Source: Lates calcarifer | Taxonomy: Eukaryota; Chordata; Actinopteri; Centropomidae | Length of the DNA: 64,000 nt | Direction: 5' to 3' | Assembly: GCF_001640805.2 (NCBI RefSeq) | Contig: NC_066833.1 | Span: forward strand, 8,380,564 to 8,444,563 | Notes under the pieces: generated by a model | The model's input: the letters and a program-made list of their open reading frames with translations, nothing else | Databases searched by the model: none | What the model was told of the DNA's origin: nothing | In this document: piece after piece, positions 22,461-33,960 of the stretch | Layout: each line of letters begins with the position of its first letter | Numbering within the stretch: the first letter of the stretch is position 1 | Translations under genes and position numbers: made by a program

Positions 22461-24769
22461 AAATTAGGAGTGTAGAGTGCATATTAAAAGTAAAGAATAG
22501 TTTCAATGTTTAGGTTTCAGTGAAGAGAGGAGTTTCATCTACCACTAACTGGAAATGTTTCTCTGACCTTGAACGAGTGCTGTCGAACGCCAACCAAATA
22601 AAAACCTTAGAAACTGAGCCATCACTGCCCTTAGACAGAACACATCCTAAAAACCATTGTTTAACTTTTCTTACTTTTTTGGTCAAACTGCAGCAGCAGC
22701 TGTTGGAAACCCTTCCTAACTTCAGTATCAGTTACTAATAGAACAGTTGTGTTGTTCCTCGTGTTAAATAAGTTATGTTTTTTGTGGAAAATGAGTAATG
22801 CAACACACTACTATTCAAGTAATCATCAGTTAGTAAACAATCTGTTACTGTTAGAGAAAACCTACAATGAATTCACACAGCCTGTTTCTTTCCTGCTGCT
22901 AGCGTACCAGTGGAAGGTATCCCATCCTGTCAGAGAGGACGGCCTTTACGTCGTAGAAATATTCACATTATTTTGAATTTGTGGAAAATGAAAGGGCATC
23001 ACAGTGAAATGTGAACTGTCCTTGGGTGATAAGTGTCTGTCAGCTGTGAAGAAGCAGCTGCGAGCTAAGCTAACAGCTCCAAAACAATGCCGGTGCTACA
23101 GCTCGGAAACCGCAACGACTATTTTTTAGTTTGGCTGAAGCTGTTACTCTGGTGGTAACGCAGAAGTAGTCTACGACGGGATCCAGACACTGTTGTTGTG
23201 ATATTGATGAATTGATGATACGGTTACATCCCTAGTGGACTGAAAAAAAGAAATCATCAAACATCTGATTTCTTTAGGTCCATCGATCCGACTATAGATA
23301 GAACTCTGGGACTGGAGTTAGATGTCTTTATTTCTTCTAGATCAGGACGTAACAACACCTGCCTACGTCTTAATGTTTTACTTAATGTCAGAGTTTCTAC
23401 TTCAGGTTGGATTCTTACAGTTGTTTCTTGCTTTGGATAGCAGCCATGTTGCTAACGCCACCGCTAGCAGCCTTTTGATAATCTAAACAAATAACACATT
23501 TGTGGCAGCAGTGAACCACATGGAAACACTGGGGAGTGTTATTTATTGCTGCTTTAAATGCTGCAGTGTCCAGCTCTTTTAGTAAATTACTTTCAAACCC
23601 TGTCAAATCTTAAGTGTGTGTTTAGTTTAATATTTTAAGCGTATATGTCTGTTGTTGTTGGTAGTATCAGAGTTAGTGTGACAAACTCCTGTGGGTTCTG
23701 TGGGTGGATGTTAATGCAGAGTCAGTGCCTCTCTGGGCTCTGAAAAAGAACTGACATAATATATTTAAAGGATAAAATCCTGTGGTATTTCCCTGAAACA
23801 CAAACACTCCCCACCCCACCACAGGCCCTCTGAGGGAGATGGTGAACAGGGCAGGGAGCTGTACAAAGCTGGCACTCAGCTTTAATTGGACAGAAGGTGG
23901 CTGTAAACTCATGTCATAAATAACTGAGTCCAGTGAGTGTGTGGTAGTGGTGGAGGGTCAGGGTGGGGCGAGGAGGGTTATCCACCGTGCAGTCCTGCAG
24001 CAAGCCTGAGCACCAGTGAAGCTGAGAGAGGCTGTCAGGGACCTGGTGTAAATATCCTGCAGGCTAACTGATTTGTCTTTGGTCATAAACACGACATAAA
24101 GAGCTAATATACAGGTCAGCACTGGTGTAAATTACACCCCCAGGAGGGTAAAAAACACTTCATTTCCCTGCTCTGTTCTCATATGAAACTTGTCCCTGCT
24201 AAGTGAAGATTTTTAGATTTGTTTAATGAAATAATCTGATTAATTTCTGCCGTGAAAACAGAGATTTTGACGTTCTTTAAAGTCAGCACGGGCTGGTTAT
24301 TAGAGGTTTTATCACTTTAAATGTTTTGCTGCTAAACTAGACTGAAAGAGAATCCAGGATCAAGATCAATATTTACAAGATAGAAAGTCTGGGGCTCGTG
24401 ATCAATCAGTGAAACCAATGAATCTGCTGAGAAGCTCACAGAGAGATGAGAGGGATGTGCTGATAAGACAACACACCGATGAAAGCATCAGAGACACAAG
24501 TTTTCAAAAGAGCTCCGTACTTTAGGATCAGGATGTGTAATGTTTGTGGACAAAGCAAACTTGGAATGATTGGTCTGTTACTTTTTTTGTCCTTTTGAAA
24601 GTTTTCCACCTGAGTTTTTTGAACTAGAAGCAGCCCACATTGTGAGCTGGGAGCTTGTTTCTGAGGACCGTTAACAATGCTGCAAAGATTTTTTTTTTAC
24701 AGCAGCTGAAGAACAAGCTGAAACTTTGTTTTGAGAGTTTGACTTTTAATGTGTTTTTTAAACCTATTT
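22461..24769. other. Long non-coding stretch, nothing recognised
   Basis: Short frames only. No transposon protein, splice pair or distinct repeat that I can support. Confidence 0.45.
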
Positions 24770-25110
24770 TGGCCATGAGCGTTGTTTCATGAGGTCACAG
24801 TGACCTTTGACTTTTGATGACCAAACTCTCATCACCTCGTCCTTGAGTCCAAGTGAACATTTGTGCCAGATGTGATGAACTTCCCTCCAGGCGTTCGTTC
24901 CTGAAATATCACATTCACGAGAGCGTGAGGTCGCCGTGACCTTGACCTTTGACCGCCCAAATCTGATCGCTTCATCTCTGGGTTTTGTGCAAACTCTGAG
25001 GAGAATCCCCTCCAGGCGTCACTGAGATATCACGTTCACGAGACTGGGACAGACGGAAAACCGTCGTCACTGTGACTTATTTTCTCAGTGTTACAGTCGC
25101 CCCCAAAACC
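24770..25110 (+). repeat. Fish dispersed repeat made of nuclear-receptor-like half-sites
   Basis: Two to three diverged units carry GTGACCTTGACCTTTGACC-like text followed by CCTCCAGGCGTT or CCTCCAGGCGTC, then GAGATATCACGTTCACGAGA. I recognise this as a common fish repeat, often present as head-to-tail units of about 100-150 bases. The units carry AGGTCA/TGACCT half-sites in several spacings. Confidence 0.75.
24792..24806. promoter_or_regulatory. Perfect oestrogen-response-element palindrome
   Basis: AGGTCACAGTGACCT fits AGGTCAnnnTGACCT exactly. A weaker IR3, AGGTCGCCGTGACCT, is at 24928-24942. TGACCTTTGACTT (24801-24813) and TGACCTTGACCTTTGACC (24937-24954) add DR1- and DR0-like arrangements. 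All lie in a dispersed repeat, so function is unproven. Confidence 0.5.
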
Positions 25111-25570
25111 CAGTGACAGCTGGTCCACCGAGGGGCAAATAAAACACTTCTTACATTAAATTTAGAATTTTATAAATGAAAATATATCAGTTGTATTATC
25201 ATTTAGAGCACATATAGGTGTCTTATATTAAAAGAGGAGCGATGTATTTCAAGTACTCAGTGAGTTATGAGGAGAGGTGTTAGAATTGCCCCGAGCAGCA
25301 GTTTTTCCACTGGGATAATAAGTTATCGTTTCCTTTTGTTAGCAGTTGACATACGTCCGTACATTAAAACCATCTGTTTCTGTGACCTCCTGTACACACA
25401 TGTAGAATCAAATGCCCCAAATCCTCAAAATGAACTGATTTCTTGTGATTCATACGACTCAGTCTAATTTATCTTCCTGGTGTTTGCCCTTGGAAAACCA
25501 CAACTTGTCCCTTTGTGCAGGAAAATGTTCTGGACACAGGGTGCGGGATGTAAAGCTCTATCATCATCAA
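25111..25570. other. Non-coding stretch, nothing recognised
   Basis: AT-rich at 25140-25250. No supported exon. Confidence 0.4.
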
Positions 25571-25604
25571 GCTTTTTTTTTTTCCTTCCTTTCCCTCTGT
25601 ACAG

Positions 25605-25766
25605 ACCTTAATTGCCTTTTTCTCCTTGTCGGTCGGCGTGCGAGCCTCAGACAAGGTGTCCATCTATAACGTGCAGAAGGAAGGACCCCCGCCCGGGCCG
25701 GCCATCTGTCACCTGGGCACCTGGAGGGACTGCAGCCTTGTGCGGCTTAAAAAGCGAAATCATTAA
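25605..25766 (+). CDS. Candidate terminal coding exon, unrecognised protein
   Basis: A strong 3' splice site precedes this stretch: a polypyrimidine tract of about 30 bases (25572-25600) ending in ACAG at 25601-25604. From 25605 one frame stays open for 53 codons to TAA at 25764-25766. It begins with a hydrophobic run, TLIAFFSLSVGV, followed by RASDKVSIYNVQKEG, PPPGPAICHLGTWRD and a basic end, LVRLKKRNH. It has no ATG, so it is only visible as an internal or last exon. The hydrophobic start could be the end of a signal peptide or a membrane segment. I do not recognise the protein. The GC-rich 3' half and the absence of an upstream exon in this window leave open that it is a conserved non-coding element with a chance acceptor. 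Confidence 0.3.
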   Translation, partial: TLIAFFSLSVGVRASDKVSIYNVQKEGPPPGPAICHLGTWRDCSLVRLKKRNH

Positions 25767-26000
25767 GATGTTAGAATAACAAATGTCCGGCGATGTTTGA
25801 CTCTCAATCACAGAGACCAGGTCTGAGTTCACGCCTCTTTCTAGGTGATGAATATTCTTGCATCGCTACCTTTTTCTTGACTAAATGAGCGGATAAAGAC
25901 ACATCAGTTAAACGGTGGTTTTCCTCTCTGAACGCTCCTGTTCTCTGAACGCTCCTGTTCTCTGGCCTGAAAATGGGATTTTTTTTTAGTGTGTGTGTGT
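25767..26000. other. Non-coding sequence with a short tandem duplication
   Basis: The 17-base unit CTCTGAACGCTCCTGTT is duplicated head to tail at 25926-25942 and 25943-25959. Confidence 0.7.
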
Positions 26001-28094
26001 CCTGCTGAGATGCACACACACTCAGCCACAAATGCCATCCAGCCGACTGCATTCCATCACTCCTTTCAAAGCCGTCGTTCCCTCGTTTTCTCCCTCTCTC
26101 TAACACTCGCACAAGGTCAGTGTAGGTCTGGCAGGATGCTGATGAATGGATGTGAAGGGTGTCATCCTGGACAAACAGAGCCTGGGCCCACATGCTGCTA
26201 CATCCTCAAAAATATGCCTGTTACACCAGCAGCTGAGGGAAATTGGAGGTCTCTCACATCCTCTCTGGTGCTCACTCTCTCGACATGAAACGCACATATT
26301 CTGTCATTGCCTGTGTAGAAAGAGTGAGAAATAACACACTGATGCAAATACAAGGCGTGTAGCAACATGAACGGTGCCGCCTGTGACAAAATGGCGTTTG
26401 TTCGGCTGATGTCGGTGTGCGACACTCCTGCTTCGTCCTTGCTCCTCCTCTGAAACAGTTGAGTTTACTTTCAGTGGAGTTGATGGCAGGGAAGGGAAGG
26501 ACTGGATGTTGGTGGGAGGTGATGGATCGAGCCGTCATTGAGGCCAGGGCCAGAGGCAGTCAGCTTAAGTCTCACTTTCAAATTCAAGTCTGAACCACAG
26601 CGGTCTGTAATGATAATAAAGGCATTTTCTTTTTTTCCCCACGTGAGAGAAGCCAACTGGACTTGTTCCAGGAAATGTGATCATGTTGGTTAGATTCAAA
26701 ATTCATTCCGAGGCAAAACAAATAGTGATTAATCAAGCCATCAAAGGATAGCTCAGGCTTTTTGTTTTAACCTGGGCTTTATTTTCTCGATTTTGTGTGT
26801 AAATAATTGACAGGGTCAAAAATCTTTGAAATCAGTGCTGTATTGATCAAGAACAGTGAAGCTTTTCACTGAGGACAACATTCATACATAAGTAAAACAA
26901 CCTTTTTTTAACCAGTAAAATAAATAAATAAATGAAAACGGTAGACAATTTAAGAAAACAAACAAAGCCAAAGTTTTTCTGGGTGGCATGTTCCTTCACC
27001 ACCAACGAACACACACACTCTGCAGCATCACGCTGCCCCAGATACTCAGTGTGCATTAATCCAGCTGAAAATAGTCCCCAACAAACGCACTGTTTCCTCC
27101 TGTTTGAGTAATGTTTGATAAAGTCTACGCTCAGTTAGGAAATCACTGTGTTTTTGAAAAACAAAGTCACTTTAAAAACAAATGCACAGTTGGTTTTGGT
27201 CGTCTCACAACAATAATAAAAATACAGGATAATGCTGCTCTCATGGGGATTTAACAGTGATTTATATGCTGTGTATTAAAATGTTATGGAAGTTGTTTAA
27301 AATGGGAAAGGTGTCTGAATGTTGCACAAATATTTAATTAGATCATTCAAGCTCTGAGTGATGGTTTTACAGTTTAACCACATCACAGGTTATTTCATTA
27401 GTTGGTTTGTTTAATAACAGCAGTGACAGATTTTCCCTCATCATTCATGTCAGATAACAGAAAGGTATGATGGGAATGATCTGGACTTGGACTCTGGACT
27501 GAAGTGATGTGGCCTGAGTGGAGTTTGAAGAGCTGGGTGGAGACAGAGAGAGAAACAGTGGTTATATGTTTTACACCACAAGGTGGAGAGAAGAAGAAGA
27601 AGGTGGTGGTTGTTGGGATCAGAGCAGAGGGTGAGGGAGCTAAGGGGAGGTAAAGGGGTGTCAGTGGGACAGAGGTATTTCCATACAGTGCACAGGGCTG
27701 GAGGAGAATATATGAAGACTTGTCACATTGCGAAGTTTGAGGTATGGTCTCTATTGGTCCAGACAGTGACCTCCAGCACACGGCCAAAGCAGTTCCAGAT
27801 GTCTGCCAGCAGCGTTACTCGAGCTGCCTCCATGTGAGGAGGGTGAGGAGGAGGGGGAGGGTGGCGGACCCTACAGCACACTGTAAGGGGGGAGGCATGA
27901 ACTCGGCTTACAAATGACATGACGAGTGTAGACATAAAAGTCTTTACAGAGAGCAGGAGAGGGACGAGGCGAGAGTGTGTTCTCAGATCTGGATGTTGGT
28001 GAAAAATGGAGACAAAGACATTAAAGTGCTTTAAATTTCCTCCCTCTGTGCTTCTGCTGAGAAGGGAATCTCTTACGTTCATTTATTCCCTCCC
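26001..28094. other. Long non-coding stretch, nothing recognised
   Basis: Frames of up to 129 codons on the minus strand (25804-26193, 27398-27787) have no recognisable domain and overlap frames on the other strand. AAATAAATAAATAAATG near 26919-26935 is a short tetranucleotide run. Confidence 0.45.
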
Positions 28095-28260
28095 CAGCGT
28101 GCCAGCTCGCCGAGGATCCGACATCAATCACGCCGTTTCATTTTTTTATGTTCATTTTGTATCACCATTTTGCATTTTGGTTTGTCATTACTGGTGATAA
28201 ATAGGCAAAAGCATTGTCTGGGCAATGGTTACATTAGGGCTGATACTCTAGGGAGTCGAC
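28095..28260. other. Candidate conserved non-coding block
   Basis: GCCGTTTCATTTTTTTATGT is followed by TTTTGTATCACC, TTTTGCATTTTGG and GTCATTACTGGTGATAAATA. Dense ATTA/GATAA-like cores without simple repeats, a typical enhancer-like texture. Unverified. Confidence 0.35.
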
Positions 28261-28770
28261 GCGAGTTTGAATTATGAGAGGATTTGAATTCTCCGGGAAA
28301 TGTTTTTGCTAAAGTTGAATTTGAAAAGTTCAAGCTCAGGGGAGGAGAAAGCTTGGACGAGGATTCTCTGCAATGCAGCGTCACATGGGATTAGAAGTAG
28401 GTATTAAAGCAGAACAAAATTTCAAACATTATAATTCATGTTTTGCATCAGTTGTCAGAAGCAGTTCCACTGGTTTCTGTAAATCTATTGTCTCAACTAT
28501 AGGAAGAACAAAGCTGATGAAATACTGCTAAACATTAACCTCCAGAGCAAACTGTCTCACTGTAGCTGTAGCTAGTGTTGAAAGGATGATAAAATAAAGG
28601 ATATTTTGTGTGTAAATGATTGATAGTGACATACTTTTTTGGAATCGGTGAAGTACTGAGTAAGAATGATGTTTCCTGTAGGAAACTGTCCACGGCAAAC
28701 TACGTCCACTACTGACAACATGATGATAAGATTCCTACAGAGACAGAGCTTTTTATTAAAGAGGAAGATC
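28261..28770. other. Non-coding stretch, nothing recognised
   Basis: No supported feature. Confidence 0.4.
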
Positions 28771-29068
28771 CTTTTAGTTTAACCACAAACATCTCTATAT
28801 ATCTCTACCAGACTCCATTGACAAAAACAGGGAATTTTTCTGGGAGCTGCTGGAATACCACTGCTACCATCTGTTTATTAGTGTTATTGTGACTGTCAGT
28901 GGTAGAAAAAGTAGATTAGTATTCAGATTCTTTACATAAGTAAAAGTACCACACAATAACACAAACTAACTGATCTTGGATCCTGAACAGTTGTTTTCCT
29001 ATGAATCGTTCCCAAAAACATGAGAAAATAAGGTGCAGGTTCAAAAATACCAGAGTTATCCTTTAAAT
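28771..29068 (+). repeat. Dispersed repeat family 1, copy with internal deletion
   Basis: Collinear with 4723-5187: TTTAACCACAAACATCTCTA, CTCCATTGACAAAAACAGG, GGAGCTGCTGGAATACCACT, AAGTAAAAGTACCACACA, and a right end with AGGTTCAAAAATACCAGAG. The segment carrying the right inverted arm of the other copy is absent. Confidence 0.85.
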
Positions 29069-29152
29069 TCCCAGGATACTAAAGGTAAATGATAGTTTCT
29101 CTCATAGTGTAAAAAGAGCAGAAGAAACAGACAGTTAAAATGTTGAATTATG

Positions 29153-29350
29153 TCAAAGCTGATCCCATTTCCATTCCCCGACCAGCTCCTCCACTAAAAC
29201 CTCCTCATCAAGGGCCTTTAGTGCTGAGGAATGTTGGGTAGCCTGAGGCGGTCTCTGCGGGCTCTCTGTTTCCCGTTCCATCTCACTTCCACCTGTTGAA
29301 CGTCCAGCCCGCCTGCTACGCCCTCTGAATCTAAAGAGGTTTCCAGGCAA
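29153..29350 (-). other. Minus-strand open frame, doubtful coding
   Basis: A 65-codon frame with a basic, arginine-rich start (FRFRGRSRRAGRSTGGSE) and an acidic end (ALDEEVLVEELVGEWKWDQL). On the minus strand it is preceded by a run of 16 A (29360-29375). Composition looks more protein-like than most frames here, but there is no homologue I know, no clear splice sites and no promoter. It could be an exon, a retrocopy fragment or chance. Confidence 0.2.
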
Positions 29351-29359
29351 GCTGGAAAC

Positions 29360-29375
29360 TTTTTTTTTTTTTTTT
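29360..29375. repeat. Poly-T run
   Basis: Sixteen T; could be the A-tail of a minus-strand retrocopy. Confidence 0.9.
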
Positions 29376-29504
29376 AAGTCGGATAGAAAATCAAAACACG
29401 GAGTGGGACATAAATCTGCAGAGATTTTAACAACAGGCTAATGTGGCCTGGCTTGAACTGCCAGACTACAGCGGGTTTGATGCTAAAAATGTACAAACTC
29501 ATGA

Positions 29505-29700
29505 AAATGAAAGGCGGCTTAGATAAAAGCATCCACCAAATGGTGTATGTAAAATAGACGAAGCTTTACTGATCCCCATGGAGAAATTAGGCTGTAGCAC
29601 AAGTAACAGGATTCTACACAAATAGAATATAAAACAACTACAGTCAGACTCAGGATCAGCTGTGCAAACACATGAAATAATTTCACTTTATGGGCTATAT
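29505..29700. mobile_element. SINE/LINE 3'-tail remnants
   Basis: GCTTAGATAAAAGCATCCAC followed by CAAATG (about 29517-29542) resembles the conserved 3' tail of several fish SINEs ('tttggataaaagcgtctgctaaatg'). Next, GAAGCTTTACTGATCCCCAT and GGAGAAATT (29560-29590) resemble the reverse complement of the LINE tail 'tttattgatccccaaggagaaattc'. Two tail fragments lie side by side; no coding portion is left. Confidence 0.5.
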
Positions 29701-30289
29701 TTAACCAAACACATAAATATTATTTAAAAATATGTACTGTTTGGGAAGTAGGTCCCCTTAAATGGGTAGGATATAAAAGAAAATAACATTCATTGATTTC
29801 TCCTTAAAAACTGACGTTTCCACCTGATAAGAGCAAACTTGTCAAATCCTGCCTCATAAAAATGGTTTTGCCAGAGATGTTTTGGAAGAACTGAAACTGC
29901 AGCCTGATTTATGTTCATTCCAGAGAGCAACCACGTCGGAAATCAAAAGTGTTTATAGTTCTTCAGAACGGCCACCCTGGAAGGTGGAGTGAAAAGCCGG
30001 CCATCATAGAGAGAGGGGAGACGCACTGTGGGTTAAATATGGGAATTATGGTGGACGTTTTCAGACTGTGTCTCCTGGAAGACGTTCATAGTGTTACTCT
30101 CAGTCGTAGACATAAAAAGTGACAGACGTAGTTGTGTGACCAATGAAAAAAGAAAGCTAAAGAGAGAGACCTCTGCAGAGCTGACTGAGTATCAGAGATT
30201 AGATACAGAAATGGTCAGACACGCTCTCCTTAATCCGAATGTATGAACAATGAGCAGGTCTGATGGAGGATACTGCTACAGCAGTTTTA
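29701..30289. other. Non-coding stretch, nothing recognised
   Basis: No supported feature. Confidence 0.4.
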
Positions 30290-30405
30290 CTGAGCAGGAC
30301 ACAGGAGCTGCTGGAATACCTTGTTCTTCTGTTGTACTTTTACTTGTATAAAAAATCTGAATACTTCTTTTACTACTTGCAGTCGCACAATAACAAACTA
30401 GCCAT
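30290..30405. repeat. Dispersed repeat family 1, rearranged copy
   Basis: GGAGCTGCTGGAATACC matches family 1 in plus sense. The following GTACTTTTACTTGTATA, ATCTGAATACTTC and TCGCACAATAACAAACTA match the reverse complement of the family's GAAGTAATCAGAT...AAAAGTAC part. Half the element is thus inverted, as expected for a foldback or palindromic family. Confidence 0.6.
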
Positions 30406-31151
30406 TACACACTTGATCCATAGTTTATATAAGATATTATGGAAATGTGGAAAAAATTGTAAGAAATCTAAATCAGTAGAATTTCTGAAAACATATGGAG
30501 TTTATTCAACATGAACAGTTGTGGCTACACAGAGCTGCAGTGTGAGCAGTAAGATCATATATATCTGTGGTGTCACCTCGAGCACAACCACAGCACTGTA
30601 ACAAATACTGAGGGATTCATCTCTTCACACCCTGGGATTGTGGTAGACCTATCACACACAATGGCACAAGTTGTGTGAGCACCAGTCTCTCAGCTTTGGA
30701 CAGAAACATCTGCCCCAGCTGTCTGTGTCAGAGTCTGAGTTAATTCAGCCATATGGAGATCCAGCTCAACGCTGGGCTCCCAGACTGGAGAACAGGTTAC
30801 CAATTCAGCTGAAAATCTCCCCGGAGACGAGAGTTGATCAGGAAATTAAAAATTCATTGGGAAAAACAAGATAGCAGGTCCCCTCCGCCCTCCCATGCAC
30901 CTGAGAGCACATGTGCGCTCATAATAGCTGAAATTTGGTCCGTTTCCCCTCCACGCCAATCGAATGTTGAGGTTTAATCACAGCGATTAGCCTCGCTGAT
31001 AAATGCTGCAGCCACACAGAGCAGGTTCAGCATTTTCTCCCTTATCTTCCCCTGGCTGTCACGCAACAGACACAGACCCAGATTCCAAGGCTGTGACCTT
31101 TCCAATGTTGTTGTTGAGTGTCATACAAAGAAGCAATTTTGTTCACTATGT
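30406..31151. other. Non-coding stretch, nothing recognised
   Basis: No exon supported; 30900-31030 is complex and could be partly conserved. Confidence 0.4.
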
Positions 31152-31154
31152 GAC

Positions 31155-31166
31155 CTAGGTGGCAGC
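31155..31166 (+). promoter_or_regulatory. CTCF-like motif (partial)
   Basis: CTAGGTGGCAGC fits the 3' twelve positions of the CTCF core (SYAGRKGGCRSY) and is followed by GCTG. The first three core positions do not match. Confidence 0.35.
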
Positions 31167-31485
31167 GCTGCATCCTTACTTCTCTTTGTAATGCCATTTG
31201 CCATTGGCAGGCATAGCAGGCATACTTTCTATTATATGAAAAGAAAAGAGCAGTGTAAGCATGAACGGCTGCAAAAAGCCTAAAGAATGTTTGGTATAAT
31301 GTTAGTAGTTCACAGCTACAGGGTAAAAGGTTCCTACAGAAATAAAGAAAAAGCTCTTTAAACAAATAATTCACAACATTTTCACTGTAAAAACACCAAC
31401 TTATGTTCTTGATTAATTAAGAATCACATGTTGTGTGAATTTATGAACCTAAATGAACCTGATGATTTTGAAAGTGAGTGGAAAG
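31167..31485. other. Non-coding stretch, nothing recognised
   Basis: A minus-strand frame of 110 codons (31042-31374) has no recognisable domain. Confidence 0.4.
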
Positions 31486-31997
31486 TATAACTCTTTACAA
31501 CTGTGTTGAGCAGAAAAACACCTCACAGTGTACAACACATTGAGGTGGATGGGCTATAAAGGAGGTCCACTCCTGTTGTCCAATGACAGGAGGGAGAAGC
31601 TGTAGTGGACACAGGGTCACTCCCAGAGTGGATAGTGAAGACTGGAAAATCATAACCTGGTCTGATTAATGTGGATTTCTGCTGAGGCAGCAGATGGTCA
31701 GAATTTGGCACTAACAGCATGAATCCATAGAGCCGACCTGCCTTGTGTCAACAGTCCAGGCCTGTTGGGGTGGAATGGTGATCAATCATGGTGATCGATC
31801 ATGCAGATCTGAAACCTGTAGATCACCTTTGGGATGTGTTAGAACAGGAGCATGAATGTGCAGCTGATGAATCTCTTTAAATAATGTGACGCAGTCGTGT
31901 TAGCATTGACCAGACTCTCAAAGGAGTGTTTCCAACACATAGTAGAGTCCATGGAGGGTCTAGCCAGTATTAGTATGGTGTTAAAGTGCTCAGTTAT
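31486..31997 (+). mobile_element. Internally deleted Tc1-like transposon with decayed transposase
   Basis: Collinear with a very common fish Tc1-like element. The 5' part matches the sequence around 'acaactgtggtgagcagaaaa'. The middle matches the codons for 'EDWKNVAWSDES' and 'HESMDPTCLVSTVQ' (here with stops and shifts, 31635-31760). Between about 31775 and 31800 several hundred bases are missing. The C-terminal part reads DLKPVDHLWDVLEQEH at 31806-31853 and, in another frame, TRLSKECFQHIVESM at about 31909-31953. The DLNPIEHLW-type motif normally carries the third catalytic acid as E; here the codon reads D. The right end at 31961-31997 matches the usual terminus. Not functional. Confidence 0.85.
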
Positions 31998-33689
31998 TAT
32001 AAACAACAAGTGCAGCAAGTTTCTTTTATTCTTGCTCCAACTCTTTATTTTATATTTAAATATAGTTAAGTTCCTATAATTGTCCCTAGTCAACGAGTGT
32101 CTAGTGTACTCAGGTGTCTAAGAATGACAGGTTGTTGTCGTTGTCGGTGAGGATGTTGAGGAAACGAGGTTGCCCTACAGTGGGCTGAGTCTGAGCTTTG
32201 GGGCTTGCTCCTATAGCAGCACCTGTCAACCAAGCGGCTGCTAATGCTGACTGACAGCTGGGCCTTAACACCCAGAGCTGTCCACAGAGCTGAGGAGGTG
32301 TCAGTGAAACAGGGGCAGCGCCGCTCCTAAAGAAAGTCTTTATATCCCTATCTGAAATACATATCCAACTTCCATTTCCGTTGTACCTCGGTTTTCTCCC
32401 TGCACGACTTCTGGAAATCTTCCAGAGTGGAAAAGCAATTTGCCCAAGGAACACTGACAGTCGGCATGCGGCGGCGGTGTTGGTGGTGCAGTGAGTCTTG
32501 GCAAGCCTCCTCTGAAGAAGCGCCCTGAACAAGTGGTAGTGATTATAGCTAGTTATCCCTTATTTAAAAAGATTAATGCCTTGGCCCGTAACATTGTGGC
32601 GATGCTGTGCTGCACTTTGATTCTGGGAATGTGTGTAATTAAGTCTGTTGGAGACTTGAAAACATGAAAGCACAATGAAAAAAGAAAAAACATGAAATCT
32701 TTCTGTATGAAAGGTTAAAGGTGTCACAACGAATTGACAGATGTTTGAAATCTGTCCGGTGTGACGGCAGCATTAGGATTCATTCATTACTCTATTTCAT
32801 AGAGGGATTTAAAGCAGGACAGAAGGGTCTGGCATCGAACTCGAGTATCAGGCAGTCACAGACTCATCTCGGCAGCTAGTCTTGTTATTGACCCTGTCTC
32901 TGCAGAGCGGCTGAAGTCTTGCTGTCCAGATTAAATGTAATTGAAGGGTAATGCTCCTTACAAACAGTGAGACAGCTTCCCTTCTTTAAGGGATTAACAA
33001 TCCATGTCCTGCGTGCTGTTCTTTCACTTTCTCCTCTGCCTCCTCTTGCCACCAGCTTGCTCTGTCGTGCTCTCTGTTGATCTAACAAATACTGTATGAG
33101 GGGTAATGGAAACAGCTTGTTCAAATAGCTCAGCAGAAACCTATCAACGGGTCAAGTTGATACTCGCACACACAGTGCAGCTGAATAAAGCTCTAACAAG
33201 ATATATCCTGATACATTATGTACCATAATTTTTAGTCCAGCGGAATTGCTGAAACTGTACTTCTGTGCTTCCTTTGGCTTTTTGTAACAGGCTCGATTGG
33301 ATTTACTCCCTAATGCTCTGATAGATAAGCACTTCACTCATTAGCATGGATTCAAGGGCTCTGGAAGGAATGAAGCAATCAAACGGTAATTCCACAGACA
33401 AACACCACCATAAATCACTCGCTCCCCCACGCTGAGAGCGCAGAGTACATCAGCACCGTGACCGCCCAGCAAATACCAACCCGCAACCAGCCAACCAGAC
33501 AAAACGACCTCTAACAACTTTACACGACTCCCAATGACACGCAACTCCCAGCTAGCATTGAGGTGTCAAGAGGACGAGAGCAGAGGGAAAACACTTAATA
33601 AGGTTCAATAATAAATCAGATTTCTATAGGTTAAATAACCTTTAATACTCAAAAAGAGGCAGGAATGCAAGGGCAAACAGGTGGGGGCC
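31998..33689. other. Non-coding stretch, nothing recognised
   Basis: The longest frame of the window (140 codons, minus, 32110-32532) lies here. It has no recognisable domain, no low-complexity cause and no clear splice sites. It is probably chance, though I cannot exclude an exon. Confidence 0.4.
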
Positions 33690-33960
33690 TCTTCAACGTG
33701 GGAAGGGAGAGAATTCTAGAGAGGGAACAGCAACGGAAAAGGCCTGATCACCTCGAGTTTGGTGCTATGAGGGAGATTTTATAAGAGCTTTGATATGAGC
33801 CATTGAGAGGCAGTGGACAGGTGGAAGAGCTCAGTTATTAAAGGCCTCGTAGGTCATGAGGAGGATTAAGTAATTTGGTCGGCAGCCAGTGGGGATCATG
33901 GCAAAACAGAAAGGAGGAAGACAACTTTGAAAGAAAACTCCTGGGTGGTGATGGTGATGG
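33690..33960 (+). repeat. Probable dispersed fish repeat
   Basis: AGAATTCTAGAGAGGGAACA, AAAGGCCTCGTAGGTCATGA with AGGAGGATT, and GCAGCCAGTGGGGATCATGG match in order an abundant fish interspersed family ('ggaaggagttccagag ... ggccttgtaggtcaggaggaggac ... gagccagtgaag'). Decayed. Boundaries are approximate. Confidence 0.5.

Noticed and set aside
32110..32532. Longest frame in the window (140 codons, minus)
   Set aside because: No domain, signal peptide, splice signals or homologue that I recognise. A frame of this length is expected by chance in 64 kb.
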